DNA of 64,000 nucleotides, from positions 1 through 64,000 of the forward strand of contig CAZUCE010000001.1 of NCBI GenBank assembly GCA_964619265.1, given 5' to 3'. A program made the position numbers and the translations under genes. The first letter of the stretch is position 1. Every line of letters begins with the position of its first letter. Below the pieces are notes generated by a model. The model was not told the DNA's origin, did not search any database, and saw only the letters and a list, made by a program, of their open reading frames with translations. This document shows, piece by piece, positions 45,309-54,260 of the stretch. Source of the DNA: CAZUCE01 sp964619265. GTDB lineage: Bacteria; Planctomycetota; UBA1135; GCA-002686595.

Positions 45309-45833
45309 TTGCATCAGCTCATCCTGAATGAACAACACGCCGAGGCTGTCCTCGGCCGACTTGTCGACGATGCCACGCGATTCCTGTGGATCGTGACCGC
45401 CGACATCAAGGACGTTCATGTCCAAGGGCCCGGCCGCCGGTATGTACCCTTTCTTTCGGTACTGGCCGATCTCGTACAACGCGGCATCGAAGTTCGTTTG
45501 ATTCACGCCAAGGAACCGGGGCCCGCCTTTCGAGAAGACTACGACCGTTTTCCCGTGCTGCTCGAGAGCGAACACTTCGAACGCATTCTCTGCCCGCGCG
45601 TCCACATGAAAGTGGTGCTCGCCGATGCACGTCTCGCTTACGTGGGGTCCGCCAATCTGACGGGAGCCGGCCTCGGCGCAAAGTCACCGCGCAAGCGCAA
45701 CTTCGAAGCCGGCTTCGTGACCGATGATCAGCAAGCCATCGAGACTCTTATGGAAGAACTCGACCGCCTCTACCTCGGCAAGTACTGCGGCGACTGTGGC
45801 CGCCGTGAGTACTGCCCGGACCCAATCGCCTGA
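45309..45833 (+). CDS. PLD-like protein with single HKD motif and C-terminal Cys cluster
   Basis: A 174-residue cytosolic protein. The PLD motif HMKVVLADARLAYVGSANLTGAG (His99, Lys101, Asp106) is intact, once only, so an active enzyme would need to dimerise, as Nuc-type nucleases do. The C-terminal CGDCGRREYC carries three to four cysteines that look like a zinc knuckle or a disulfide. The start is a TTG at 45309; the nearby ATG is out of frame. It follows the M48 gene after 43 bases. It may be a phosphodiesterase or nuclease; substrate not apparent. Confidence 0.72.
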   Translation: MHQLILNEQHAEAVLGRLVDDATRFLWIVTADIKDVHVQGPGRRYVPFLSVLADLVQRGIEVRLIHAKEPGPAFREDYDRFPVLLESEHFERILCPRVHMKVVLADARLAYVGSANLTGAGLGAKSPRKRNFEAGFVTDDQQAIETLMEELDRLYLGKYCGDCGRREYCPDPIA

Positions 45834-46083
45834 CGCCCTCTCGAGCTCGGCCCCGGTGTTCGAGATGTCGGGGCCGTCCAGGACCGGTTTCGGGCGTGAT
45901 TCCTGCGGCAGGGGCCATCGACAGAAACTGCTCGCTGAATTGCTCCGGGCGTTAGAACCTGTTTCCGCAAAAGAACCAAAAAGGCCTCGTGGGCGAGCCA
46001 TGGCCGGAGAATGCGATTCCCTGGGGGCTGGAAGCTGCGGCATGCAACTTGATTCCACTGCCCCGCATCCAAGCTCGTTCCGA

Positions 46084-47763
46084 TCAGGACAAACCGACGA
46101 TCCGGCCTTCCGCATCGATATCGATATCGCGGTAGGCCGGGCGGCGCCCCATGCCTGGCATGGTCGACATCGTGCCCGCGATGGGGACGACAAAGCCAGC
46201 CCCCGCCAGCACGCGCAACTCACGCACCGGGAACTCGAAACCCGACGGACGTCCCAGCTTGGCGGGATCGCTCGACAAGCTGTACTGGGTCTTGGCAATG
46301 CAGACGCCTAGGTCGCCGTGGCCGGAAGCCACCGCGGACTCGAGCGATTCGCGTGCTTCGGGGGTGTACTCCACCGAGCCAGCCCCGTAGGCGCCCTTGG
46401 CCACCGCCTCGATTTTGGATTCGAGCGGATCGGACAGGTCGTACAGCGGGCGCGGCTCACCCCGGGTCCCGGAAGCCGCCGCGTGCACTGCTTCGGCGAG
46501 TGCCAAGCCGCCTTCGGAGCCCTTGGCAAACACTTCGCTGACCTCTACGGCTTTCGCGCCGTGGGCCAGGGCGAAACGTTCGATGGCGGCGTATTCCTCG
46601 GGCGAGTCGCCGGGGAAGCTGTTGATGCAGACCACCGCGGGCACACCGAAACGCGCCATGAGATCTAGATGGGCAGCCAAATTGGGTAGGCCAGCTTGCA
46701 CGCGCTCGACGCTCGCCTCGAACAGTCCCGAAGGCAGCTTCACGCCCGGTTTGACTTTGAACTCACCGGAATGGAATCGCAGAGCCTTCGCACTGGTGAC
46801 CACCACCGCGGCGTCCGGCCACATGCCGCTGGCTCGACACTTGAGGTCGAAGAACTTCTCCGCGCCCATGTCGGAGCCAAAGCCGGCCTCGGTCACAACG
46901 TAGTCGGCCAAGGTCGACGCCAGTCGGCAGGCGATGACCGAACAGTTGCCCTGCGCGATGTTCGCGAACGGACCGGCGTGCACGATTACCGGCGTTCCTT
47001 CCGAGGTTTGCACCAAGGTCGGATCGATCGAGTCGCGCATCACCGCCGCCATCGCCCCGGCAACTTGCAGATCCTCGGCTGTCGCTGCGGTTCCGTCCCG
47101 GCGTAGGCCGACCTGGATTCGGCCCAGACGCTTGCGCAGATCGCCGAGATCGCTTGCCAGCGCCAGGATCGCCATCACCTCGGAGGCCGAAGTGATGTCG
47201 AATCCACTCGTGCGCTCGACGCCGTTTTTCTTGCCGCCCATCCCGACGCGCACCTCGCGCAGGCCCCGGTCGTTGACATCGACGACCCGCCGCCAAGTGA
47301 TGCGTTCAGGATCAAGATCGAGGGGGTTCTTGAGCAGCAGCGAGGTGTCCGTGGCCGCGGCGAGCAGGTTGTGCGCCTGGGCGGTGGCGTGCAGGTCGCC
47401 GGTGAGATGGAAGTTGATCTCATCGATCGGTAGGACTGCGGACTTGCCGCCGCCGGCTCCGCCGCCTTTCACGCCAAACACGGGACCCATCGACGGCTGG
47501 CGAAGTGTCGCAATCGAGCGGTGCCCGAGGCGCGACAACGCCATGGACAAACCGATGGTCGTCACCGTCTTGCCCTCGCCCGCGGGTGTTGGGTTGATCG
47601 CCGTGACCAGGACGTAGCGCGAGCCTTGGCGTGGTGACGCCGAGGCAAGTCGGTGGTCGAGCTTGGCCTTGGTGCGCCCGTAAGGCAACCAATGGTCCTC
47701 GCTCAGATCCAGGCTCCCGGCGAGCCGGTCGATGGTGTAGGGAACGTCGCTGATGAAGGCCAT
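46084..47763 (-). CDS. fhs: Formate-tetrahydrofolate ligase
   Basis: A 559-residue enzyme, the normal length, that joins formate and tetrahydrofolate at the cost of ATP to give 10-formyl-THF in one-carbon metabolism. Hallmarks are INPTPAGEGKTVTTIG (P-loop), LRQPSMGPVFGVKGGGAGGG, EINFHLTGDLHA, VPAVVCINSFPGD and IAGTMSTMPGMGRRPAY. The start at 47763 gives the usual N-terminus; the upstream frame lacks family sequence. Alone, with no other folate gene nearby. 250 bases separate it from the PLD gene, which it faces. Confidence 0.95.
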   Translation of the reverse strand: MAFISDVPYTIDRLAGSLDLSEDHWLPYGRTKAKLDHRLASASPRQGSRYVLVTAINPTPAGEGKTVTTIGLSMALSRLGHRSIATLRQPSMGPVFGVKGGGAGGGKSAVLPIDEINFHLTGDLHATAQAHNLLAAATDTSLLLKNPLDLDPERITWRRVVDVNDRGLREVRVGMGGKKNGVERTSGFDITSASEVMAILALASDLGDLRKRLGRIQVGLRRDGTAATAEDLQVAGAMAAVMRDSIDPTLVQTSEGTPVIVHAGPFANIAQGNCSVIACRLASTLADYVVTEAGFGSDMGAEKFFDLKCRASGMWPDAAVVVTSAKALRFHSGEFKVKPGVKLPSGLFEASVERVQAGLPNLAAHLDLMARFGVPAVVCINSFPGDSPEEYAAIERFALAHGAKAVEVSEVFAKGSEGGLALAEAVHAAASGTRGEPRPLYDLSDPLESKIEAVAKGAYGAGSVEYTPEARESLESAVASGHGDLGVCIAKTQYSLSSDPAKLGRPSGFEFPVRELRVLAGAGFVVPIAGTMSTMPGMGRRPAYRDIDIDAEGRIVGLS

Positions 47764-48007
47764 GGGGGTCCCGAGTTCAGGGGTTGGCGTGGAGGCGTTG
47801 GACGGAAGGCTAGCAGCCCGCGGCGCAAGGGCCGCCACCGGAAGGAACGGCCCCCGGAATTGCGCTTGGGCAAGGCGTAGCCCGCTGCGGCCACGGAAAG
47901 AGGCCGAGTTCACCCGGAAAGGGCCAAAAAACTCAAAGGAGGGGAGGAAACACTAGCTTGGAAAGCCCCGCCAACTCTCCGCTGCCCCCCTTGCCCCTAG
48001 CTCCCCC

Positions 48008-49255
48008 ATGCGGATTCACTCTAAAATCGCCTTCCTTCTCCTAGGCTCCATAGCCCTGTTCAGCTCGGCCGCCGAAGCTCAACAGGTCCTCGTGGTCGAC
48101 GGTTCCGGCACAGGCGACGCGACCTCCATCGCGGACGCGATCCAGATTGCCAACAATGGCGATCTCATTCTCGTCGAGTCCGGAACCTACGACGGCTTCA
48201 CCATTCAGGAAAAGTCGCTCCAGGTTCGCGCATCGCCCGGCGCCGATGTGGTGGTCGAAGGTCGCGTGCTGCTGCGCGAGCTCAACGCTCAACAACCGGT
48301 GGTGCTCGAAGGCTTGACGCTGAACGGAGCCAACTTGAGCGCCTTCGGCTCAGAGTTCCTGCGCGTTGTGGCGCCGGACGCGTTCATCTGGATCGTGGAC
48401 TGCCGGTTCGAACAGCTCTGCAAGCCTGGCGTCACGCTGAATCCGTTGGTTGAGGTCAACCAAGAGGGAACGATCCCCTCCATGGAACAGATCCAGGGGT
48501 ACACCGCTTTCGTTCGAACAGAAGGAGTGGTTCAAGACTGCACTCCGTTCTTGCTGTCGGCCTTCGCACCAGCTCTGAATGTAATCGACGCCTCGGTCCA
48601 CTCCTTCGAAAGCACCTGGCAGGGGAATCAAGCTTCGCCCGCCCTGACGGTCACCTCGTTCGGTTTGGTCGGTTCGGCTTGGCTCTCCAATACCCACTTG
48701 CTCGGCGGCGACGGGTTTGCTTCTCCCCAGTGCGATCTGCCGGTCAACGGAGGGCCCGCAGCCAACGTGCAGGGCACCATATTTTCCGAAGAGCCGCCGC
48801 GCCTTGCCTGGCGGTCGTCCACGTTCGAACCCGGCGTGGGTACAACCGACGGCTGCGGCTTGGTCGGCTTTGACCCTAGCCCGATTCAAGCCGGTGCCGG
48901 TGCGCTCCTCGAGGACCTCGGGGACGGCGCAATCTCGGTGAGCGGACCGCTTCAGGTGGCTCCCAACACGCCGTTCGACTGGAACTTCTCGGGCCCCTCC
49001 GGTGCCGTCTATGGCCTGGCTGTGTCCGCGCGCCCGGGCACCACACAGATCGCCCCAGCCTTCCAACCCCTTCTGCTGCAAGAGCCCTTTGCCTTGCGCT
49101 TCCTCGGAAACCTGGACACAGAAGGACAGGCCACACGCTCGCTGATCGCACCTGCGCCCACGGGTCCGTTCCTCTCTCTGTTCACGCAGGCCTTCGCCGT
49201 CGAGTCAACCGGATCGGCCTTGCTCGGCACACCGATGCCGATTCTGGTTCGCTGA
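48008..49255 (+). CDS. Exported beta-rich protein, possibly parallel beta-helix
   Basis: A 415-residue protein with a classic signal peptide (about 1-24, ending AEAQQ). The mature part starts with VLVVDGSGTGDATSIADAIQIANNGDLILVESGTYDGFTIQEKSLQVRA, the usual opening of right-handed parallel beta-helix (pectate-lyase-like) proteins. The C-terminal ~120 residues differ and resemble the C-terminal module of the PQQ dehydrogenase at 6178-7758. No catalytic residues are obvious. Probably a secreted surface or polysaccharide-binding protein. ATG at 48008 by the signal. Confidence 0.7.
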   Translation: MRIHSKIAFLLLGSIALFSSAAEAQQVLVVDGSGTGDATSIADAIQIANNGDLILVESGTYDGFTIQEKSLQVRASPGADVVVEGRVLLRELNAQQPVVLEGLTLNGANLSAFGSEFLRVVAPDAFIWIVDCRFEQLCKPGVTLNPLVEVNQEGTIPSMEQIQGYTAFVRTEGVVQDCTPFLLSAFAPALNVIDASVHSFESTWQGNQASPALTVTSFGLVGSAWLSNTHLLGGDGFASPQCDLPVNGGPAANVQGTIFSEEPPRLAWRSSTFEPGVGTTDGCGLVGFDPSPIQAGAGALLEDLGDGAISVSGPLQVAPNTPFDWNFSGPSGAVYGLAVSARPGTTQIAPAFQPLLLQEPFALRFLGNLDTEGQATRSLIAPAPTGPFLSLFTQAFAVESTGSALLGTPMPILVR

Positions 49256-49353
49256 TTCCAGGCCGCGCTCTCTCGAAGCGGAACCCGAGAGAGAAGTTTC
49301 ATCAGCCCACGGGGTCCCCCTAGGTGGGCCGTGCTAGAGTTCTGCCCGAATCT

Positions 49354-50163
49354 ATGGGCGCAACTCCTCTAACGAGCGGATGGCTTCTCCGCTATGCCGC
49401 AGATTGGCGCCCGCTCTCCTTCGTGTGGAGCGCCTTCGTGCTCCACTTCCTGGTGTTCTGGTTCGCCTCGCCGCTGTGGGCACTGTTGTGGGCGTTGCCT
49501 CTGATTGCGATCAGCACCCTGGTTGCCGCGCTGAACCACCACCACCAGCACGTCAATGCGTTTCGCTGGGGCTTCTTGAACCGGATCAACGATCTGGTTC
49601 TCGCCCTCCAGACCGGTGTTGGGCCGTACACCTGGGTGCTCCACCACAACCTAGGGCACCACAAGAACTACCTGAACCAGCCCCCTTCGAACAGCCCCGA
49701 CGAGTCGCACTGGGCGCGCAAGGACGGAACCAAGATGGGGCGTCTCGAGTACACGGTCCACCTGTTTTTCCATCACCAGGTGGACGTGTACCGGGTGGGC
49801 CGCAATCACCCGGAAATTCTTCGCAGCTACCTGCTGATGAAGATCCCGCTCTACACCCTGATGGCGATCGGGTTCTACCTGAACCCATTCAACTTCCTCG
49901 TCGTGTTCTTCGTGCCTAGCCTACTGGCGCTCGCACACACCTGCTGGGCCACCTACGAACACCACGCCGGACAGAACACGGAAGATCACTTCGCGGCCAG
50001 CGTCAACCGCGAACACAAGCTGTTCAACTTCCTAACTTGCAACCTGGGGCTGCACACCGCCCACCACATGCAGCCCGACCTGCACTGGTCGCTGCTCCCG
50101 AAACTGCACGCAGAAATCCGCCCGAACATCCCCGAGCACCTGCTGCTGAAGGGATTCTGGTAG
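49354..50163 (+). CDS. Fatty acid desaturase family membrane protein
   Basis: A 269-residue integral membrane protein with the di-iron histidine boxes of the membrane desaturase/hydroxylase superfamily: NHHHQH, HHNLGHH and HTAHHMQPDLHW. Several hydrophobic segments lie between the boxes. Such enzymes introduce double bonds or hydroxyls into acyl chains using oxygen. Length is at the short end for desaturases. The start is the ATG at 49354; a GTG 30 bases earlier is in frame but less likely. Divergent functions (hydroxylase, carotenoid enzyme) are possible. Confidence 0.85.
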   Translation: MGATPLTSGWLLRYAADWRPLSFVWSAFVLHFLVFWFASPLWALLWALPLIAISTLVAALNHHHQHVNAFRWGFLNRINDLVLALQTGVGPYTWVLHHNLGHHKNYLNQPPSNSPDESHWARKDGTKMGRLEYTVHLFFHHQVDVYRVGRNHPEILRSYLLMKIPLYTLMAIGFYLNPFNFLVVFFVPSLLALAHTCWATYEHHAGQNTEDHFAASVNREHKLFNFLTCNLGLHTAHHMQPDLHWSLLPKLHAEIRPNIPEHLLLKGFW

Positions 50164-50498
50164 GGAGCCCGGGTGCGGGCCAACTGCCCGTGTTGTGTTC
50201 AGGGAATGCAGCAAGAAAGTCCGTTTCCGGCAGAGCAAGGCCGGTCCACCCAGCACGATCACGCCCAGAAAGGGCGTAGATCGAACCTCGCACAGCGGAT
50301 CGCGAGCGGGACCCAGGCTTCACCGGGGTGTGTTACTCCACCGCTGGATTCGTGAACAGGCTCGGCCAATGACCTGAATCCTGATGGTGTAAAATCCGCC
50401 TTCCCAACTTCGTTCGGGATAAAGGAAATAGACCTCACCTCAACGGCGTAGGGCCCTCCTCCGTCGTCTCCCCTTGCACCCCCCTCCCCCGCACGCCC
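50164..50498 (+). other. Intergenic region, nothing identified
   Basis: About 335 bases after the desaturase gene. No gene on either strand is supported. It includes the start region of the next gene and a locally AT-rich stretch (50375-50430), which may be its promoter. Confidence 0.4.
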
Positions 50499-50852
50499 TT
50501 GCATAGCTCTGTCCACGTCCGGAATATTCCTAAAGACCTCGTTTTCACCGTGCTGTCCTGCGGTCTCTACAACTTTTGGATCCAGGCTAAGCAAATGGAA
50601 GCTGTGAACGACATGCTCGAGGAAGACCGTTATCAGTTTGTCCCGTGGTTCCTGTTCACACTGGTCACCTGCGGCCTGTATCACGTTTACCACGAGTATC
50701 GCAAGACGGTCGATATCGGCGAGGCAACCGGAAATGTGGCGGGCAACGAACCCATGATCAGCGTGCTGCTCACTCTTTTCGGCCTGAGTTGGGTCAACGA
50801 CGCCATTCAGCAAAGCCACATCAATCGTTTCTTCGGAGACGAGGCCCTGTGA
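50499..50852 (+). CDS. DUF4234 membrane protein
   Basis: A 117-residue protein with short hydrophobic segments and the DUF4234 pattern (VLSCGLYNFWIQAKQMEAVNDML, FTLVTCGLYHVYHEYRKTVDI). DUF4234 proteins are small membrane proteins of unknown function; the repeated CGLY motif is typical. The start is a TTG at 50499, the only candidate before an upstream stop in this frame that keeps the domain whole. Its stop overlaps the next gene (GTGA). Confidence 0.75.
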   Translation: MHSSVHVRNIPKDLVFTVLSCGLYNFWIQAKQMEAVNDMLEEDRYQFVPWFLFTLVTCGLYHVYHEYRKTVDIGEATGNVAGNEPMISVLLTLFGLSWVNDAIQQSHINRFFGDEAL

Positions 50853-51244
50853 TCGGGAGGTTCCTCCCTCTTGGACTAGCGATCGCCGGAGTCTTGGGCG
50901 CTCGCTTCGCGGTCGCCCAGCAAGGTTCCGTCGAAGCGGCCGCTTCGCTCTCGCCGCTTCGTTGTCCCTTGCTCGCCCTCAGCGGCCAGCCGTGTCCAAC
51001 CTGCGGAATGGGCCGCAGCTTGGTGGCTTCTGCCAACCTTGACCTCGGCGCCGCCTGGACCCACCATCCTTTTGGCCCGGTCGCGTTGGTCGGGGCCATC
51101 GGCTTGGCGGCGCTTTTGGCGCTGGGTGCCGGATCCTCTATTCGTTCCTGGTCCCGCACACAACTGGCCCGTCCGGCGGGCCGGCGCGCGCTGCTGATCT
51201 CGATTGCGGCGTACTGCGCCATCGGCTGGACCTGGAACCTCTAG
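50849..51244 (+). CDS. DUF2752 membrane protein
   Basis: A 131-residue protein with three hydrophobic segments and the DUF2752 signature: CPLLALSGQPCPTCGMGRSLVA followed by AWTHHPFGPVA. The two Cys pairs may bind a metal or form disulfides. DUF2752 is often next to DUF4234-like genes, and here the two overlap by GTGA (start GTG 50849). Role unknown; probably a small membrane complex with the upstream protein. Confidence 0.82.
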   Translation: MIGRFLPLGLAIAGVLGARFAVAQQGSVEAAASLSPLRCPLLALSGQPCPTCGMGRSLVASANLDLGAAWTHHPFGPVALVGAIGLAALLALGAGSSIRSWSRTQLARPAGRRALLISIAAYCAIGWTWNL

Positions 51245-51374
51245 GAAACGTGCTCCTCCATTGAGGAGTCCATTTGGGCGCGGACTGTCGCGGGCGAAAC
51301 AGCCTGCCGGCGGTTGCTAGGGGCCCGCTACACTCGACGGCCGCGTTCGAGCCTCCAGCTGGGCGTGCCCTGCC

Positions 51375-52571
51375 ATGTGCATCCCAGGTCTGCTTCTCGC
51401 TGAATCTCCCCCCGGGGCGCTTTTGGTCATCGCCGAGTTGGCTCTGCTCGTCGCGATTTCCGAGTTCCTGGCCCAGCGCACTTTTTTGCGACACCTGGGC
51501 TCGGCTCTGCTGGTCATTGTTCTCACGGCGATCGCCGCCAACCTTCCGGCTCTTCCCGTGCCGGTGTACGGCCAAGATGGCGGTCTCTACGACGAGATCT
51601 TCGGCACGGTCGCGCCGCTCGGCGTCTTCTGGCTGCTCCTCGGAGTCGACCTTCGGCGGGTCCTCGGTGCCGGTCGCGACATTCTGGTCGTGTTCGCGGC
51701 GGGAGCTACCGGGGTTTTCTTGGGAGTCGGCCTCGCCATGGCCGCCATACACGGAGCCGATCGATTCGGTGAATACGCGGCGGCCCTGGGCGGCATGTTC
51801 GTCGGCACCTACGTGGGCGGGAGCGCCAACTTCAACGCGGTAGCCCTCGAATACGGCATCCCGCAGAACGCGCCGACCCTCTATGCCGGAGCTACGGTCG
51901 TCGACGCCGCGGCTACGACGGTCTGGATGATCCTCGGCGTCGCCATCCCTCGCTGGCTCGCCCGCCACGAGCCCGAGGCGGAGTCCGCTCCTGCAACCCC
52001 GACCACCGAAGAGCTGGCCTCCGCCGACGCCGAAACGGTCACTCCGCTTGAACTGGCTGCCGTCCTCGCCCTGGGCGGCTTCGCCTTGCTCGCCTCCGGC
52101 GCAGCTTCAACCTGGCTGAGCGAAACGACCGGTCTGCGCGTCGCCTCGATGCTGGTGCTCTCCACCTTGGCCCTGCTCCTCGCCCAGCTCCCGATCGTCC
52201 AGCGACTGCGAGGCCCGCGGGCCCTCGGCATGCTCTCTGTGCTCGTATTCCTGGCCGTGATTGGCGCCCTATGCGACGTCAAGGCCTTGATCGCCCTGGC
52301 CGAGCTTGGCCCGCCCCTCGTCGCGTTCGTTGCGCTGGCCCTGCTGGTCCACGGCTTCGTTACTTTCATGACCGCCAGGTTGCTTCGGATCCATCCCGTG
52401 GTGGCTGCGGTGGCCAGTCAGGCCTGCGTTGGCGGCGGCACTTCGGCGCTCGCGCTCGCCCGCAGCCTCGGGCGTAGCGACCTGGTCCTGCCGGCGATCC
52501 TGATCGGTTCGCTGGGCACGGCGCTCGGCAACTTTCTGGGTTTCGGCATGGCCAGCTGGCTCGGAAGCTGA
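51375..52571 (+). CDS. DUF819-family membrane protein (YjcL-like)
   Basis: A 398-residue integral membrane protein with about ten hydrophobic segments. It resembles DUF819/YjcL: LGVFWLLLGVDLRRVLGAG, GGMFVGTYVGGSANFNAVA, GATVVDAAATTVWM, and an inverted-repeat-like second half with ASQACVGGGTSALALA. The fold is transporter-like, but no substrate is known for the family. The ATG at 51375 is the natural start. Convergent with the next gene; a 6-bp hairpin (52625-52642) lies between them. Confidence 0.82.
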   Translation: MCIPGLLLAESPPGALLVIAELALLVAISEFLAQRTFLRHLGSALLVIVLTAIAANLPALPVPVYGQDGGLYDEIFGTVAPLGVFWLLLGVDLRRVLGAGRDILVVFAAGATGVFLGVGLAMAAIHGADRFGEYAAALGGMFVGTYVGGSANFNAVALEYGIPQNAPTLYAGATVVDAAATTVWMILGVAIPRWLARHEPEAESAPATPTTEELASADAETVTPLELAAVLALGGFALLASGAASTWLSETTGLRVASMLVLSTLALLLAQLPIVQRLRGPRALGMLSVLVFLAVIGALCDVKALIALAELGPPLVAFVALALLVHGFVTFMTARLLRIHPVVAAVASQACVGGGTSALALARSLGRSDLVLPAILIGSLGTALGNFLGFGMASWLGS

Positions 52572-52647
52572 AACTCAAAGAGCCCCAGCTTCCCTCGGAG
52601 AGTTGCGGATTCAAAAATGGGGGTGGTGGCGCTCTTGCCACCGCGCG

Positions 52648-54219
52648 TTAGCCCTCCACTTGGATGATGGTCGTCCAGCTCCGGACAGGCTGCGGGCTAG
52701 TGAAGGACGTGAACTCACACCAACACTCAAGGGGACCTTCGAAGGACCCGGTAGGCACCGACCAATCAACGAGAAACTCGGCCGCGGATCGCCCCACCTG
52801 GTGGCCCAGCGGAATGGTGGTTGCCGAGAATCCACCTACACCGCCGATCGGGCTCTCGATGAAGAACGAGATCACCCCGGCCGAGGGCGGCGCCTCGCCA
52901 AAGCCAGTAGCCTGGAAGTGCAACTGGTGTCCGCTGGGCGACCAGGACCGCGTCACGGAGAGCCCGATTGGCACGGGGTTCGAGAACTTGGTCGGCGCAT
53001 CGGTCGGAATGCCCAGCTGGGTCGAGGCTTGCGATTCGTCCGGCACCGGAAGAGTCGCGAGATTTGGCGACCCCGTGAGGCTCAGAGTCTGCACGCCCGG
53101 GAAGGCCGGGGTCAGACGAACCTTCTTGTTCACGACCTTCGGATCGATGATGCACACTGCGTCGATGTCGTCCGTATCTTCACTCGATCCCAATCGATGG
53201 GAAGCCAAACCGCCGCCGCCATCGCCGAGGTCGCTCAGATTCCTAACAGGAACCGAGGCCTTGGAATCGAAGTCTAGGTAACGCAGTTGACTGCGGAGTG
53301 GGTGCGGTTGAGTTGAGAACACCACGTTCTCGCGGACAGGGTCGACTTCCAGCCCGTCGACATTGTCCATGAGCGGGTCAAGCTCTAAGACGCTCGCCTC
53401 CATGTAGACCTCAGGAGTGCCCCAGACTCCGTTCTCACGCCGGACCACGTAGATCGAGGCCGGATCCGCAGGGCCGCCGGGTTGAGCGAACGGTTTGCCG
53501 AGCAGGGCAGCGCGAGCGTTCACCGCTACGACACAATCGGGCGAAAGCGAAAAGAAGAACTGATTCTTGAACCGGAAGAAGGAATCCGGCTCGTGGGTGG
53601 GATCCAGCGAGAGCAAGCCGATGCCAAAGTCGAAGGCATCCATGTCTTCCTCGTTCGTGAATCCAAAGCGCTCCGCCGAGACTTCGAGGAGCGTGCGCCC
53701 TGGGAGCGACGAGTGGACACCTGTACTGCCTTCCTGGAAGAAGCCAAACAGATCGGAACCGGGGGTCGAGCGGCCGCTCGACTGGGCCACCCGATTCGCA
53801 ATCAAGCTGCCGGGCGTTCCGAGCGAGTCGTTGTCGACCGAGATAATGAGTTCCATCCAACCCTGGGCCCCGCTTAGGTCCGGATGCGGCGGATTGGATG
53901 ATTCCGCAACATCATGGATCGTCGCGTTACCCGACGATTGAGCATCGATCTCAAGCACGTCCCAATAGTCGGGAAATAGGCCGGACATCGTGAAGTCGGG
54001 GACCTCCCCCGAAATCGGGTCGTGCAGCGCCATGGCCGGGCCGATTCCGGCCGCGGGCTTCACGTAGGTTGGATCGTTCGCCCCTCCTGTAGCCCCGCTC
54101 AGCGACAGGCCGGCTGGCAGGGATCCTGCTGGACCGTTGAATGGCCCCTGCTGGGCGGCCAACGCCGTAGAAGATGTGCAGGCCATGACCAGAAAAATCA
54201 ACTTGGGGCAGTCTTGCAT
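52648..54219 (-). CDS. Exported beta-rich protein, function unknown
   Basis: A 523-residue exported protein with a signal peptide (MQDCPKLIFLVMACTSSTALAA). I do not recognise a family. The sequence is Gly/Ser/Pro-rich with repeated Asp-Pro turns. It contains MELIISVDNDSLGTPGS and VYMEASVLELDPLMDNVDGLEVDP, and a C-terminal beta-rich region ending WTTIIQVEG. No haem, metal or catalytic motif. Likely a surface or extracellular protein. The start at 54219 is set by the signal. It follows the kinase gene by 41 bases in the same direction, so it may be its co-transcribed target or ligand protein. Confidence 0.6.
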   Translation of the reverse strand: MQDCPKLIFLVMACTSSTALAAQQGPFNGPAGSLPAGLSLSGATGGANDPTYVKPAAGIGPAMALHDPISGEVPDFTMSGLFPDYWDVLEIDAQSSGNATIHDVAESSNPPHPDLSGAQGWMELIISVDNDSLGTPGSLIANRVAQSSGRSTPGSDLFGFFQEGSTGVHSSLPGRTLLEVSAERFGFTNEEDMDAFDFGIGLLSLDPTHEPDSFFRFKNQFFFSLSPDCVVAVNARAALLGKPFAQPGGPADPASIYVVRRENGVWGTPEVYMEASVLELDPLMDNVDGLEVDPVRENVVFSTQPHPLRSQLRYLDFDSKASVPVRNLSDLGDGGGGLASHRLGSSEDTDDIDAVCIIDPKVVNKKVRLTPAFPGVQTLSLTGSPNLATLPVPDESQASTQLGIPTDAPTKFSNPVPIGLSVTRSWSPSGHQLHFQATGFGEAPPSAGVISFFIESPIGGVGGFSATTIPLGHQVGRSAAEFLVDWSVPTGSFEGPLECWCEFTSFTSPQPVRSWTTIIQVEG

Positions 54220-54260
54220 AGGTCTCGGGAGGGGCAGGAGAGAGGGAAACGGGCACGGCT

